NCBI GenBank assembly: GCA_944392655.1
Contig: CALXXL010000010.1
Location: 1 to 64,000, forward strand
Source of the DNA: an uncultured Victivallaceae bacterium
GTDB taxonomy: Bacteria; Verrucomicrobiota; Lentisphaeria; Victivallales; Victivallaceae
Direction: 5' to 3'
DNA length: 64,000 nucleotides
Part shown: piece by piece, positions 1 to 9,121 of the stretch
Position numbering within the stretch: the first letter of the stretch is position 1
How the letters are laid out: each line of letters opens with the position of its first letter
Notes under the pieces: generated by a model
Databases searched by the model: none
Told to the model about the DNA's origin: nothing
The model's input: the letters and a program-made list of their open reading frames with translations, nothing else
Position numbers and translations under genes: made by a program

Positions 1-110
1 AGATCGCCGCTGTATGGCAACCATCCTTTTTCTGTGTACCACTTATCGCCGCCGAGAGCGGGGCCGATATATTCAACTATATTATCATCTATCTTCTTTA
101 TATAACGCAT
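1..110 (-). CDS. Partial phage tail-region protein
   Basis: An ATG at 110-108, preceded by AGGAG six bases upstream, opens a frame that runs off the left edge. The visible N-terminus (36 codons) begins MRYIKKIDDNIVEYIGPALG. It is the next gene downstream of the 436-residue tail protein and starts 2 bases after that gene's stop, so it belongs to the same tail operon. Nothing in this short stretch identifies a family; a small tail-fibre or assembly protein is only a guess from position. Confidence 0.6.
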   Translation of the reverse strand, partial: MRYIKKIDDNIVEYIGPALGGDKWYTEKGWLPYSGD

Positions 111-112
111 TT

Positions 113-1423
113 TTACTCCTCCACATAGTTGTATTGAATGTCACGGATAATAACGGAAACGGTTGCGCTGCCGTCTTTCAAAGTGTCGTCTGAACTTGCT
201 GTATCACGCTCAATTTTAATTACTCCGGACGCCGGAGCGTCCAGCGTAACAACCGCAGCAGTATCTTCCGTGCCGATCGGAATAACCGCGCTTTTGACGG
301 CTTCGCCTACGGTTATTTTGACTGCCGCATTACCGGAGATTTCCGGATTGGCTGATCTGACTTTCAGTATTACGGCGGTAAGGTTTTCCGCACGGTAACA
401 TGGTTCAATCAGATAGTTATCATCCAGCAGGTGATAATAGCTGAGAGTATCGGAATAGAGCAGTGGTTTAGCGGCGATCTGTTTAGCGGTTCTTGCAGTG
501 GAAGATATATTCATTGCGCCGGAAACGGTTGCCGCGGTGATCAGGATTGATACGGGCGAACCATCCGTATCGCTCAGCCCTTTGACCAGCTCGACAGTCA
601 GAACTCCGTCGACCGCCTGATTTAATACCATTTCCACCCACTGTGCTTCACCATCGATAAAGAAGGAAAAGTTCTGGTGATTGATTTTTACGGTTATATT
701 GCCGGAGACGGCGGGATTGGCGCTGAAAATTCTCACTCCGGCCATGCCGCAGTCAAATACGTTGTAAACGCTTTTAACCGTGTCGCCCGGATTGAGAAGT
801 TCGGCATAATATCCGGTTGTACCGGTATATTTCAGTGGTTCAACCGGAACCGGCCACTTGTCCGGCAGCTGAGCGGAGGCGACAATCGCGCGTGTCTGCG
901 CCGCTGTCAGATATTCATCTTCGACGTTTGTCGGAGTCCCTGACGCAGTGATCCTGTTGCGCACGGTAAAATTTTTTACCTGCACGCAAAAGACAACCGC
1001 ACCGTTAGCGTCATATCCAGTCAGCTCTCCGGTAAGCGTTACCTGCTCCTGGGCAGCCAGATATTCTGCAAGCTCAATCGTGTTCATATTTGGCATCGGG
1101 ATAGCCACCTCGGTATAGCTCCGACTGGAGCCTCCGGCTTCATCGGTTACTGTGGTAACGGTAATATTGGCATTATCGGCTTCGAGTTTCACCGGCGTAG
1201 CAGAGTCAAAGTCAGAGTCCATGACAAAACGCCACCCTGACAGCTGGTTCAGCTCATCAACAGGATAAGCCCTGTCACCTTCGCTTTCCGCAAAGAGGCG
1301 CATTTTTAGCAAGGCCTCTACGCCTATCATAAATGCAGGCGGAGTTGCCGGTTGCGCTCCGGCAAAATCTTTTACCTCACCAACCATTTCGGCAGCAGAA
1401 ACGTACATGATTATATTTTGCAT
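113..1423 (-). CDS. Phage tail/baseplate-type structural protein with internal duplication
   Basis: 436 residues with a good SD (GGAGAG) before the ATG. The N-terminal third reads like a structural adaptor. The C-terminal half is beta-rich and holds two related segments: one at about residues 230-300 (containing RIFSANPAVSGNITVKI) and one at about 350-430 (containing LKVRSANPEISGNAAVKI). Both are followed by a similar GVLTVEL/GVIKIER strand and an SVSILI/SVSVII end, so the domain appears duplicated. It sits at the distal end of the tail module, after tape measure and two other tail-tip candidates. That favours a fibre or baseplate attachment protein. I do not recognise a named family. Confidence 0.7.
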   Translation of the reverse strand: MQNIIMYVSAAEMVGEVKDFAGAQPATPPAFMIGVEALLKMRLFAESEGDRAYPVDELNQLSGWRFVMDSDFDSATPVKLEADNANITVTTVTDEAGGSSRSYTEVAIPMPNMNTIELAEYLAAQEQVTLTGELTGYDANGAVVFCVQVKNFTVRNRITASGTPTNVEDEYLTAAQTRAIVASAQLPDKWPVPVEPLKYTGTTGYYAELLNPGDTVKSVYNVFDCGMAGVRIFSANPAVSGNITVKINHQNFSFFIDGEAQWVEMVLNQAVDGVLTVELVKGLSDTDGSPVSILITAATVSGAMNISSTARTAKQIAAKPLLYSDTLSYYHLLDDNYLIEPCYRAENLTAVILKVRSANPEISGNAAVKITVGEAVKSAVIPIGTEDTAAVVTLDAPASGVIKIERDTASSDDTLKDGSATVSVIIRDIQYNYVEE

Positions 1424-1469
1424 AGTTTACTCTCCTTCAACATTTCACGCATTGTCAACAGGAGGCAAA

Positions 1470-2450
1470 CTACTCCTGTGCTTTAAATTCAAAATCCGGA
1501 TAGTATAGAATATGACTGTCTTTTATTTGACACTGCCTTAGTATATTATCAGCGGGTGGTTGTTGCGGGACCTGTCCAAAAAAATGATAATTCCACAGAG
1601 TTACGCCGTTTTCATTTTCTATATGATAAGGCGATTCTATATTTTTGCGGTTTATGCCTTCTTTATATTGCTGTGAAGCGAACTTGTTTCCGCTCGCGCA
1701 ATAAGCATAAAACCACATCTCGCACGATTGAGAGCCGATAGGCTGGATATTAAAGGGGGCACGGTCGGAGTTATAGACTGCCTCGTAATAACTTGTTCTG
1801 GTCAATCTCGCACCATACGCGCCATCATCTGTCATTATTATTCCGCTCTCATATCGCATACTTTTTGCTCTAAAATCTTCTATTGCCGCATTCCACGCGG
1901 CCTCGGCGTTTTCATATCTAATTGGGGTGGAACCGTCTCCACACTCCTCTGTTATATAAAATCGCGGATCATAATCAGGTTCAACAGCAATACGATTCAA
2001 TAGATTAATTATACGATATCTCTGTTGAAAATACGGAACAACCTGTGAATGATTTTTAACTGAATCTAGAGTTATAATATCTTCTCCTAACAATTCAGGA
2101 AGACCTTCCCATATTATAATAGCATCGGAATTTAACGACATTCCATCGCCTTCATCTATAAAAAGATTATCCTGCCATGATTTAATAAATTTTACTCCTA
2201 CATTTTCTGAGGTGAGTAGTTTTTGTATTTGATTTTCTAACCTTTCAATCTCATAAAAAAACCAACTCCCCAATCTAATATCTTGATTAATGTCTAAATC
2301 GCCAGTATATAAAGGACTGAATCTTTCAGGTAGCCACCAGTCAATTTTAAATCCATAATAACGCTCATTTATAGCCATATATATGCCAGCCAGACATTTC
2401 CAAAAACTATTCCTGTCTATCTCCGGATAACCATAATCACTCCATCCCAT
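1470..2450 (-). CDS. Phage protein, tail-tip region, unknown function
   Basis: 326 residues from the ATG at 2450 (MGWSDYGYPEIDRNSFWKCL), chosen because GAGG lies five bases before it. The longer frame to 2477 would overlap the upstream gene and has no SD. The protein is rich in Tyr, Trp, Asn and acidic residues, with no signal peptide or membrane segment. The DNA is visibly more AT-rich than the capsid genes, as is its upstream neighbour. Position between two presumed tail proteins suggests a virion or host-contact protein. No family recognised. Confidence 0.65.
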   Translation of the reverse strand: MGWSDYGYPEIDRNSFWKCLAGIYMAINERYYGFKIDWWLPERFSPLYTGDLDINQDIRLGSWFFYEIERLENQIQKLLTSENVGVKFIKSWQDNLFIDEGDGMSLNSDAIIIWEGLPELLGEDIITLDSVKNHSQVVPYFQQRYRIINLLNRIAVEPDYDPRFYITEECGDGSTPIRYENAEAAWNAAIEDFRAKSMRYESGIIMTDDGAYGARLTRTSYYEAVYNSDRAPFNIQPIGSQSCEMWFYAYCASGNKFASQQYKEGINRKNIESPYHIENENGVTLWNYHFFGQVPQQPPADNILRQCQIKDSHILYYPDFEFKAQE

Positions 2451-2457
2451 GTGTACC

Positions 2458-3621
2458 TCACAATAAATAATAAGCAAAAAAATTAAAAGAAGTCTTCGCC
2501 GTCATTTTATCATCGTTGTAATTATATAATACAGGAATATACATTTCAGTATTTGTCATTGTGGTTATATCTGACCATTGCCATGCCGCAGAATAAGTTG
2601 AATCCGCATCGTTGTAGCTTAATACACAATACAAGATATAGTTATCAACATAATCAAATATTGCTTGCGGGACATCACCATGAATATTGGGTGTGATAGC
2701 ATACGTTTCGGGACAAACAATTTTTATCTCTCCATTATTATAATATGACCAACATGATGGAACACCGCTAAATCCATCAATATCAAAAACGCCGTTATTG
2801 TATGGAATTGCACTAACTTTAGCACCGGCCGTGCTGGACATTGTAATTGTTGCAAATTTCGCCCATGGCTGTAATGGCCTGCTACCCTGTGAACCGTTTA
2901 TCACATATTGACATACAGGATTTCCCACTGTAATATCTTCATTATCATTTCCCACTATCTTTACGCCAATTTCGACGCTACCCTGAGCTAATGCTTCTGT
3001 TATATCAATAACCGTTGGAATCAAAGGAGATGCCTTTGTATAACCAAATACTTTTATCCACTCCGGCACCCTGTAAATATTGGCGTAAGTATGCGTTTTG
3101 CCATCTGCGTCGACACCCAGAATCACGTTTACACCAAATAAATATCGCGGCGTAGATTGCTGTCCAAGCATGGCAATAGATCTGCCGTTTATCTGGCCGA
3201 TTATAAGACATCCCTCGTCCGAATAACTATAGCCGCCATAACCGCTGGGTACAACATAACGTCCCACATTAATAAGGCTTGACAAATAGACAATTCCGCC
3301 AAACAATACAGAACCAATACTGCCTGGCGTTATTGCTGCTTCTGCCACGCCCCACACGGTTGCGTCTGTAGAAGCAAATTTTATAGCAGGAATTCCATTG
3401 GTCAACCATGCTGTTTCCTCCACTATCTCGACAGATGCTCCTGCCGGAATAACGTAATCGTTGTTGTTCCAGCACTGTAAGCGGTATGAGTTGGCAGCTC
3501 CGCGGCTTACCGGCAATTCACCGGTGGCGTTGAACTGGTTGACAACATCACGGATATTGTTTTCCAGCAGTGTGCTGGGCTTTACAGGATCGCCAGGATT
3601 TACGTGCGGAAAAAACGCCAT
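2458..3621 (-). CDS. Phage structural protein, putative tail fibre/adaptor
   Basis: 387 residues, starting MAFFPHVNPGDPVKPSTLLE, with SD GGAGAGG upstream. The first 40 residues resemble the N-terminal anchoring segments of phage structural proteins (PGDPVKPSTLLENNIRDVVNQF). The rest is glycine- and beta-rich with many short hydrophobic strands, typical of receptor-binding or decoration proteins. It lies 12 bases after the preceding tail gene, in the same operon. Assignment as a fibre rests on position and composition, not on a recognised domain. Confidence 0.6.
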   Translation of the reverse strand: MAFFPHVNPGDPVKPSTLLENNIRDVVNQFNATGELPVSRGAANSYRLQCWNNNDYVIPAGASVEIVEETAWLTNGIPAIKFASTDATVWGVAEAAITPGSIGSVLFGGIVYLSSLINVGRYVVPSGYGGYSYSDEGCLIIGQINGRSIAMLGQQSTPRYLFGVNVILGVDADGKTHTYANIYRVPEWIKVFGYTKASPLIPTVIDITEALAQGSVEIGVKIVGNDNEDITVGNPVCQYVINGSQGSRPLQPWAKFATITMSSTAGAKVSAIPYNNGVFDIDGFSGVPSCWSYYNNGEIKIVCPETYAITPNIHGDVPQAIFDYVDNYILYCVLSYNDADSTYSAAWQWSDITTMTNTEMYIPVLYNYNDDKMTAKTSFNFFAYYLL

Positions 3622-3633
3622 TTACGCCTCTCC

Positions 3634-4449
3634 TTATAATCCCAATACCGAAAAATCGGCGTATTCTGCTACCTGCGAAATATGGATCGCGCTGATTGCA
3701 GATCCAGGTACGCCATTTTCATCCACCACGCTCTTGTCAATTGAGCTGATGACTTCCCATCCCTCTTTTCCGCCTTTACACGATATACCGTTTACAACTA
3801 TTTTGTCTTCATTCGGACGGATAGCAAAATTAAACGATACCCAGACCTTGTCCGAGCTGTTCTCCGGTGCGGTATAGCTTGCACCCAGAAACATCACTTC
3901 GCCCTTGTCTCGGCCTTTGAATTTGCTTTTGTTGACTTTTCCTACACAGCTGCTGATTTTATCTTCGTATGCGGTAGTGAGGCGGTTTGCCCGTATCAAC
4001 TTTCGATACGTTTTTCTCATGTTGGCGGTCGGCACCTCAACACCTTTTATCTCAGAATCAGCTCCTGATTTTCCATTCCATCCTACCGCACCTCCGGCAT
4101 CAACATCGCCGTAGGCACAACGCTGACTGATAGCGTGTACAACGCGCACGGATCCACCGGAACAGTCAAAGTTGGCGGTTACTGCGCCTTCCTCTTTGTC
4201 GGTGTTGCTTGAGGTGTTATTCTGCCCATAAATCACGCTAAACTGCGCGTTTTTATCCCCGACAAACTGATCAAACCGCACCTCTTTAAAAGGCAGTCCT
4301 TTGTACTGCTGCGGCATCTCTGAAAACACCAAGTCAAAGGCAGCGTCTTTGTCGGTAACATCAGTTACAAGGTATACGATTTCCGCCTGTGTACATATCT
4401 GCGAGGCGTTGCGGGATTCGCCTCCGTCCTGTGTTCTGTATATTTTCAT
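3634..4449 (-). CDS. Phage tail-tip protein, unknown family
   Basis: 271 residues, the first gene after tape measure, where distal-tail or tail-tip proteins usually lie. The sequence is mixed alpha/beta with no membrane segment and one short Cys-containing stretch (CSGGSVRVVHAISQRCAYG). It begins MKIYRTQDGG six bases after the tape-measure stop. I recognise no named domain. The role as tail-tip component is inferred from gene order only. Confidence 0.55.
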   Translation of the reverse strand: MKIYRTQDGGESRNASQICTQAEIVYLVTDVTDKDAAFDLVFSEMPQQYKGLPFKEVRFDQFVGDKNAQFSVIYGQNNTSSNTDKEEGAVTANFDCSGGSVRVVHAISQRCAYGDVDAGGAVGWNGKSGADSEIKGVEVPTANMRKTYRKLIRANRLTTAYEDKISSCVGKVNKSKFKGRDKGEVMFLGASYTAPENSSDKVWVSFNFAIRPNEDKIVVNGISCKGGKEGWEVISSIDKSVVDENGVPGSAISAIHISQVAEYADFSVLGL

Positions 4450-4455
4450 AACGCT

Positions 4456-7119
4456 TCATTCTCCATATTTTAAGCCTGATCCGGAATTTTTATTTTCCAT
4501 GCGTTGCAGGATTGAGCGCATTTGTTTGGTGTTCTCCGCTGTCTCTTCCTGTGGCGTCGTAGCACCGAGCATAGCAGACAAGATTTCGCTGGAAAAGGCT
4601 ACTGTAGCGTTGGCCGCCTCCATTGTCGGCTCTGCTGACTGCCGCATGGCTCTATCGGCGTACCTGTCCGCCAAGGATTGAGTTTCTTCAATTTTACGCC
4701 TCGCGTCAGCAATTGCTTTTCGCTCAGAGTCACTCATAACTCCGTCCTGCTTGGCACTGTCAATAGTCCTGCGATAATCCTCTTTAAGCACACCAAGCTC
4801 ATTATTGTATTTATCCACAAGACCGCTAAGCATAGTCTGGTATTGTTCCTGTGCGCCTGTTCTTTCCAGTTCATCAAGCTTCCTGTCTACTCCGGCCAGA
4901 TAACGCTCCTTTTCACGTTTAGCAAGGTAGTCCCCATAGGACCTTTCCTCCTCTGAAAAAGATTTATCTATTTCGGCTTTGTTTTTTTCTACTCCGTCTG
5001 CTTCCGGAGGATTGGAACTTTTGATTATGGCATATCCGCGATCGCGCACTTTAATAAGCTCTTCAGTGTCTTTGATCAGGTCTTTCATTTTCGAGGCGAG
5101 CTCTTCATCGTTGGACTCCAGAGCTTCATTGTGTAACTCCTGATATGTGGCCAGCCGGTCTTCCAGCGGTGCCTCCTGTGCCATTTCTAGCCTGAGCATC
5201 TGATTATTGCGTTTGTAAAAATCATCACCAGCAAGCCTACGCTGACCTAGCATCAAAGATATCCCGTTGGCTTTTGAGTTGATTTGTTTTTCCAGTGCCT
5301 CCGCCTCTTGTGTAGCATCAAATAATGCCTGCTCCCGCTGTTTTTCAGTAAGTCTGTCCCACGCCTCGGCTTGTACATTCAGCTTTCCGGTGGTTTCGTC
5401 AAGTTCAATGCCAAGGTCCTTATAGCGTTCTTTAAGTATGGCGATACGCTTCTGCGCCTCTTCCTGTTCTGAGGCGTTGAGCTTTTCATACTTTGACAGC
5501 TCCTGCAAACGCTCCATGTGTTTGAGATCTTCCTGCCTCTTTTCGGCGTTGGCTTTGGCTTGAGCTTTAGCCGCGTCCGCCTGCTTCTGGGCAATGTTTA
5601 TCTGCCCTTGAGCTTCGTTTCTGGCTTTGCGTTCCTGGGCACTTATTATAGACAATAATGCCCCAATGGACAACATAGCCACACCGATTGGACCTAGTGA
5701 GGCTAAGAGCGATTTAATAGACGCACCAAGAGCCTTGGCTGCCCCTGATGCCGCTATTTTGGCCCGGCCCATCACGGTTGTTGCCTGTGCTGATTTTTTT
5801 GCTGCGGCCTCGTCATCATTTGTGGCGACAGTAAGAGCAGAATTTGCCGCTGTAAGCGTTTGAGTGGCGGCAGTGGTTGCCGCACTTGCACTGGCAACCT
5901 TAGCCTCTGCCTGAGCAACCGCATTATTGGCTTTGGCGAGATTCTCTTTTCCCGCAATCGGCAATTTGCCAGAGGCCACAACGTTATTGTAATTGGATTG
6001 TGCTATCTCTCTTGCCTTTCTTGCATTGGTAAGTTCGGTCTTAGCCAGAGATTCCTCGTACAGTCTATTTTTAAGCTCAAGCACTGCGGCGGTTTTGGCG
6101 GCTTCGGCCTGTAACTTGCGCTCCGAGGCAATCGCAGCTTCGGCATCAGCTTTTTGTTTTTTGCCAGCTCCACCGGAAAACAGACCGGACAAAAAATTGT
6201 TTCCGGATTTGAGTATGCCTATTTTCGCTAACGCAGCAACGCTGGCAGTAAGTGCTCCTAATCGGATAGACAATCCCAGCGTCTCAGGACTCAGGCTGTT
6301 CAACGTTCGCAAAAAGGCATTAAACACCGCCATTGATTCGGCAACATCATCTCTCAAGCCTGCGCCGATGTTCTGTTTAAGCGTCAGCATGTTGTTTGAG
6401 GTTATGCGTGCCTGGTTCGCTATGCTGTCCTGAGTTCGGACAAAATCTCCTATGGCATTAGGCGACTGCTGATAAGCCATTGCCAACGCCGCAACCGCCT
6501 TGGCTTGCCGCTCGTTGCTTGCAACAAACACCTTATCGGTATTACCTATCGCAACACCAGCTCCCTGAGCTTGGGCAATGAGCTTTTTGTACTCTTCATC
6601 TTCCTGGAGGATTACAATGCTCAACGCTTTAGCCGCCTCTGTTTCTCCCAGCATAGCCTTGGTAAGTGCTGATGTGGCCCCTTCTGCTCCGCCTGCATAA
6701 TTGGCGAAACTGGCAAGGTCTGCGCCGAGCTGAGCAGCCAGGTATGACATATCCAGAGCCATTTCACGGTCAAACCCAAAGCCGGTAAGGATGTCACCGG
6801 TGTCTCCTAGCATTTTCATCGCGGAATAGTTGCTCGCGCCAGCCTGCTCTTTAAGGAGATTTACATATTCTCTCTGTTTTTCCACCAATCCCGAAAAGAC
6901 AACCTCGAATTTGCTGGCTGCTTCTTCAAGGTCTGAATAAGCCTTGACAGAGTTGGCCAGATAGAGCGACATCTGCCGCAAGGACAAATAAGCGGCGGCA
7001 TAGCTGGCAATCTTCTTAAAGGTATTTTCTGCTTTGTCTGGCAGGCGGTTCAGATTATCCTCAAAGCTTTTTGAGTTGAGGACAACCGATGCCTCCATAA
7101 CACCTAAATTATAAGCCAC
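4456..7119 (-). CDS. Tail tape measure protein
   Basis: 887 residues, the longest phage gene here, directly downstream of the two tail-chaperone frames. It starts at a GTG (7119) with GGAG seven bases upstream and overlaps the chaperone frame by 11 bases. Residues 20-80 carry the amphipathic start typical of tape-measure proteins. A long Ala/Lys/Glu-rich coiled-coil region spans about 320-470. A hydrophobic segment at about 470-492 (GPIGVAMLSIGALLSIISA) could act as a membrane-inserting piece. Another charged coiled coil fills 500-860. Tape measures set tail length and are ejected at DNA entry. Confidence 0.9.
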   Translation of the reverse strand: MAYNLGVMEASVVLNSKSFEDNLNRLPDKAENTFKKIASYAAAYLSLRQMSLYLANSVKAYSDLEEAASKFEVVFSGLVEKQREYVNLLKEQAGASNYSAMKMLGDTGDILTGFGFDREMALDMSYLAAQLGADLASFANYAGGAEGATSALTKAMLGETEAAKALSIVILQEDEEYKKLIAQAQGAGVAIGNTDKVFVASNERQAKAVAALAMAYQQSPNAIGDFVRTQDSIANQARITSNNMLTLKQNIGAGLRDDVAESMAVFNAFLRTLNSLSPETLGLSIRLGALTASVAALAKIGILKSGNNFLSGLFSGGAGKKQKADAEAAIASERKLQAEAAKTAAVLELKNRLYEESLAKTELTNARKAREIAQSNYNNVVASGKLPIAGKENLAKANNAVAQAEAKVASASAATTAATQTLTAANSALTVATNDDEAAAKKSAQATTVMGRAKIAASGAAKALGASIKSLLASLGPIGVAMLSIGALLSIISAQERKARNEAQGQINIAQKQADAAKAQAKANAEKRQEDLKHMERLQELSKYEKLNASEQEEAQKRIAILKERYKDLGIELDETTGKLNVQAEAWDRLTEKQREQALFDATQEAEALEKQINSKANGISLMLGQRRLAGDDFYKRNNQMLRLEMAQEAPLEDRLATYQELHNEALESNDEELASKMKDLIKDTEELIKVRDRGYAIIKSSNPPEADGVEKNKAEIDKSFSEEERSYGDYLAKREKERYLAGVDRKLDELERTGAQEQYQTMLSGLVDKYNNELGVLKEDYRRTIDSAKQDGVMSDSERKAIADARRKIEETQSLADRYADRAMRQSAEPTMEAANATVAFSSEILSAMLGATTPQEETAENTKQMRSILQRMENKNSGSGLKYGE

Positions 7120-7411
7120 CCCCGCACTCCTTCCTTTTTTGAATTATAGCATCCATTCTCGCCTGCGCCGCAAGCATATCATCATCTGTATAAGCGGACG
7201 GGGTGTCGGTCTTTTTATCAACAAACACCCCGCCGCACTCCTTGAAAAGCGCATCAGCGCATTTTTTGCCGTACTTGGCAGCCGCATACGGGATGTACAT
7301 GCAATCCACCGCTGCATCAAGTCTCGCTGTATGAGTTAATTCATACAGACCTATAAACACCGGAAACGTGAGTCCAAGCACATAGTCTATGCTCCAACCA
7401 AAGGCATACAT
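7109..7411 (-). CDS. Tail assembly chaperone, T-type extension frame (GT)
   Basis: The 100-residue ATG-initiated frame has no SD before its ATG (7411). The same frame stays open upstream to position 7465, inside the upstream chaperone gene, and is the -1 frame relative to it. A -1 slip on the A9 run at 7465-7473 would fuse about 102 residues of the upstream protein to TGQSAEREVDYDFIAVRIMY and onward. This is the layout of lambda gpG/gpGT and its equivalents in many siphophages, always just before the tape measure. I therefore read it mainly as the T part of a frameshift product. Independent translation is less likely. Confidence 0.75.
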   Translation of the reverse strand: MYAFGWSIDYVLGLTFPVFIGLYELTHTARLDAAVDCMYIPYAAAKYGKKCADALFKECGGVFVDKKTDTPSAYTDDDMLAAQARMDAIIQKRKECGGGL

Positions 7412-7437
7412 AATACGGACTGCGATAAAGTCATAAT

Positions 7438-7770
7438 CTACTTCCCGTTCGGCGGATTGTCCGGTTTTTTTTTAGCCTCATCGTCATCATCTCCGTACAA
7501 CAGGTATGCTATCAGCTCCGCCAGCTTTACAAGGTCAAAGCGCAAAAGATTACTCCAAGTCTCTTTTGGCATGACCTTTTTTGCAAGCTCCACCATCTTT
7601 TTACGGAGTCTCTCGCAATCTTCAGGCGTTTGCGCTTTGACAAGTCCGTCCCTTATTCGCTCGAAATCGCCGATATATTTAACCGGCAGCATAGGCACCA
7701 TGATGCTATCGCCGCCGGCGGTATCAATACGCACCTCTGTCTGGGTGAGTTTTGGAAAATACTTTGCCAT
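7438..7770 (-). CDS. Tail assembly chaperone, G-type
   Basis: 110 residues (MAKYFPKLTQTEVRIDTAGG), starting at TAATG, where its ATG overlaps the stop of the tail-tube gene. It is a small, charged, mostly helical protein ending in an acidic then lysine-rich tail (DDDDEAKKKPDNPPNGK). Location between tail tube and tape measure, size, and the A9 slippery run close to its stop fit the family of tail chaperones that coat the tape-measure protein during tail assembly. Confidence 0.8.
   Translation of the reverse strand: MAKYFPKLTQTEVRIDTAGGDSIMVPMLPVKYIGDFERIRDGLVKAQTPEDCERLRKKMVELAKKVMPKETWSNLLRFDLVKLAELIAYLLYGDDDDEAKKKPDNPPNGK
7465..7473 (-). other. Putative programmed -1 ribosomal frameshift site (A9)
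   Basis: Nine consecutive A residues on the coding strand, read as AAA AAA AAA in the G frame twelve codons before the stop, counting the stop. They contain the heptamer A AAA AAA, a classical -1 slip site. The -1 frame has a stop (TAA) immediately upstream of the run and is then open through the whole T frame to 7109, exactly as expected for a slip-dependent fusion. Confidence 0.7.
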
Positions 7771-8258
7771 TACTCGCCGGCTCCATAGGTGAATGTTTTG
7801 CCGGTTGTCGCGTCAGGACGGCAGATAAACGTCAAGGTGACGCTGTTGGGATCGTCTCCATCTTCAAGGGTGTGAGCCAGCCCGGGCTGAAGATAGGCGT
7901 TCGACAAGGTAATCGTCTTAGCTTCCGCATCACTCGTGATCGGAACCAGGGTAATTTCCTTCTTCTTGGCGCTGTCAAACACATTGTCGCCCTTTTTGAA
8001 GGCTTCCAGCATGGCTACGGCGGCATCAACGTCTCCAACTTCCAGAGTCAGTTTTACGTTATTCTTAACCAGGATGCTCGCCTGCGGATCACTGCCGGTT
8101 TCATAGAGTGTAATGTCTTTGAGTTCCGTATCAGCTTCGATCTTCGGCGCACTCTTAAGCGGTCCAAGCTGAGTACCGCCTACCGAGCACAGATATTTAT
8201 ATAGTTGAAGCTTCCCGATAAATTCGTCGATTTCTGCCTGTGTTAAAACTTTAGCCAT
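7770..8258 (-). CDS. Major tail (tube) protein
   Basis: 162 residues, starting MAKVLTQAEIDEFIGKLQLY with AAGGAGA upstream. The body is beta-rich with an acidic, repetitive central part (VGDVDAAVAMLEAFKKGD) and a C-terminal strand pair (VTLTFICRPDATTGKTFTY), which resembles siphophage tail-tube proteins. It sits directly between the tail terminator candidate and the tail chaperones, the standard place for the tube protein. Family membership is inferred from context and fold-like pattern rather than a diagnostic motif. Confidence 0.75.
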   Translation of the reverse strand: MAKVLTQAEIDEFIGKLQLYKYLCSVGGTQLGPLKSAPKIEADTELKDITLYETGSDPQASILVKNNVKLTLEVGDVDAAVAMLEAFKKGDNVFDSAKKKEITLVPITSDAEAKTITLSNAYLQPGLAHTLEDGDDPNSVTLTFICRPDATTGKTFTYGAGE

Positions 8259-8282
8259 TTTACCAAATCTCCTTTGTGGTTA

Positions 8283-8702
8283 TTATTGTTTGTTTACCTG
8301 TACTCCGGTTGTCAATACCGAAAGGATAACGTTAAAACTCACGCATGTTTTTACTCTGCCGCCCTCCTCTACTGTGTACGGTTCGGAACTGCCCTGCGGC
8401 TCAATGTAGCGGAAGTTGGTATCGCCAAAAATAAAGTCCGCCTGCGGAAACAACCCGTTGAGGCAGGACAGCAGTACCATTGCCGCGTCCCGATTATCGA
8501 ACTTCGCCAGAATCTGCGCATTCCAGCTGCGGGGGCGGAAGCCGTAGAATCCGCGCGTAGGAATCTCCGATCCGAACAATACTCCCACGCCTGAAGCAAT
8601 GCCGGCAGGAATTCCGCCGCGATAAATGCCTTTATCGACTTCCAGTTTCAGCTTTTCCGCCACCCATGCGGTGAAATCCCGCTCAATTGTAATGACATCC
8701 AT
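8283..8702 (-). CDS. Tail terminator/minor capsid-type protein
   Basis: 139 residues. The start (MDVITIERDFTAWVAEKLKL) and the pattern of one N-terminal helix, then strands, resemble the small tail-completion proteins and the 'minor capsid protein 3' group found before tail-tube genes. It follows the HK97-gp10-like gene with a gap of three bases and precedes the tube gene. The likely role is capping the tail tube before joining to the head. Moderately sure, based on order and size. Confidence 0.65.
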   Translation of the reverse strand: MDVITIERDFTAWVAEKLKLEVDKGIYRGGIPAGIASGVGVLFGSEIPTRGFYGFRPRSWNAQILAKFDNRDAAMVLLSCLNGLFPQADFIFGDTNFRYIEPQGSSEPYTVEEGGRVKTCVSFNVILSVLTTGVQVNKQ

Positions 8703-8705
8703 AAG

Positions 8706-9119
8706 TTATTTCTCCCTGAAGTAATACTCGATAATCCGCCGGATCCGGCCGACTTTATTTTCCATGGCGCGGGTGATAAACTTCCGCCCAACCTGCTTTC
8801 CCACACGCTGCTGTTTAGCCAGTGATCCCTGGCCGAGATTGTAGGTCTCCTCGTGCATTTTGATTGCGTAAGACGCGGCCTGGTGATTAGTGGGGATGTA
8901 GATTACAGCGGCAGACTTGCCAGCATCATCCTGTGCAACTTCTCCGCGTATGCTCTCCGTCAGATGTCCCTCCTTAAACGGCGCAAGATCCTGTGCCTCT
9001 CCCGCCACCTCGTTGGCGATTTCGTTCAGTGCGGCAGAAGTGCGCCGTGGTATATCCGCCAGCGTTGCGTTTACGCCTCGCCGTAATTTGCTCAGGTCAA
9101 TCTGCATGGTTATTTTCAT
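8706..9119 (-). CDS. HK97 gp10-like / minor capsid 2-type head-tail protein
   Basis: 137 residues from ATG 9119 (MKITMQIDLSKLRRGVNATL), placed three bases after the upstream stop, with GGTGG before it. A frame extending to 9143 would run into the upstream gene without an SD. Features fitting the family: an N-terminal helix, the 'VAGEAQDLAPFKEGHLTESI' segment typical of gp10-like proteins (maturation to hydrophobic plug then strand), and a C-terminal helix with basic residues. Proteins of this group act at the head-tail interface. Neighbours on both sides are joining proteins. Confidence 0.75.
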   Translation of the reverse strand: MKITMQIDLSKLRRGVNATLADIPRRTSAALNEIANEVAGEAQDLAPFKEGHLTESIRGEVAQDDAGKSAAVIYIPTNHQAASYAIKMHEETYNLGQGSLAKQQRVGKQVGRKFITRAMENKVGRIRRIIEYYFREK

Positions 9120-9121
9120 AA

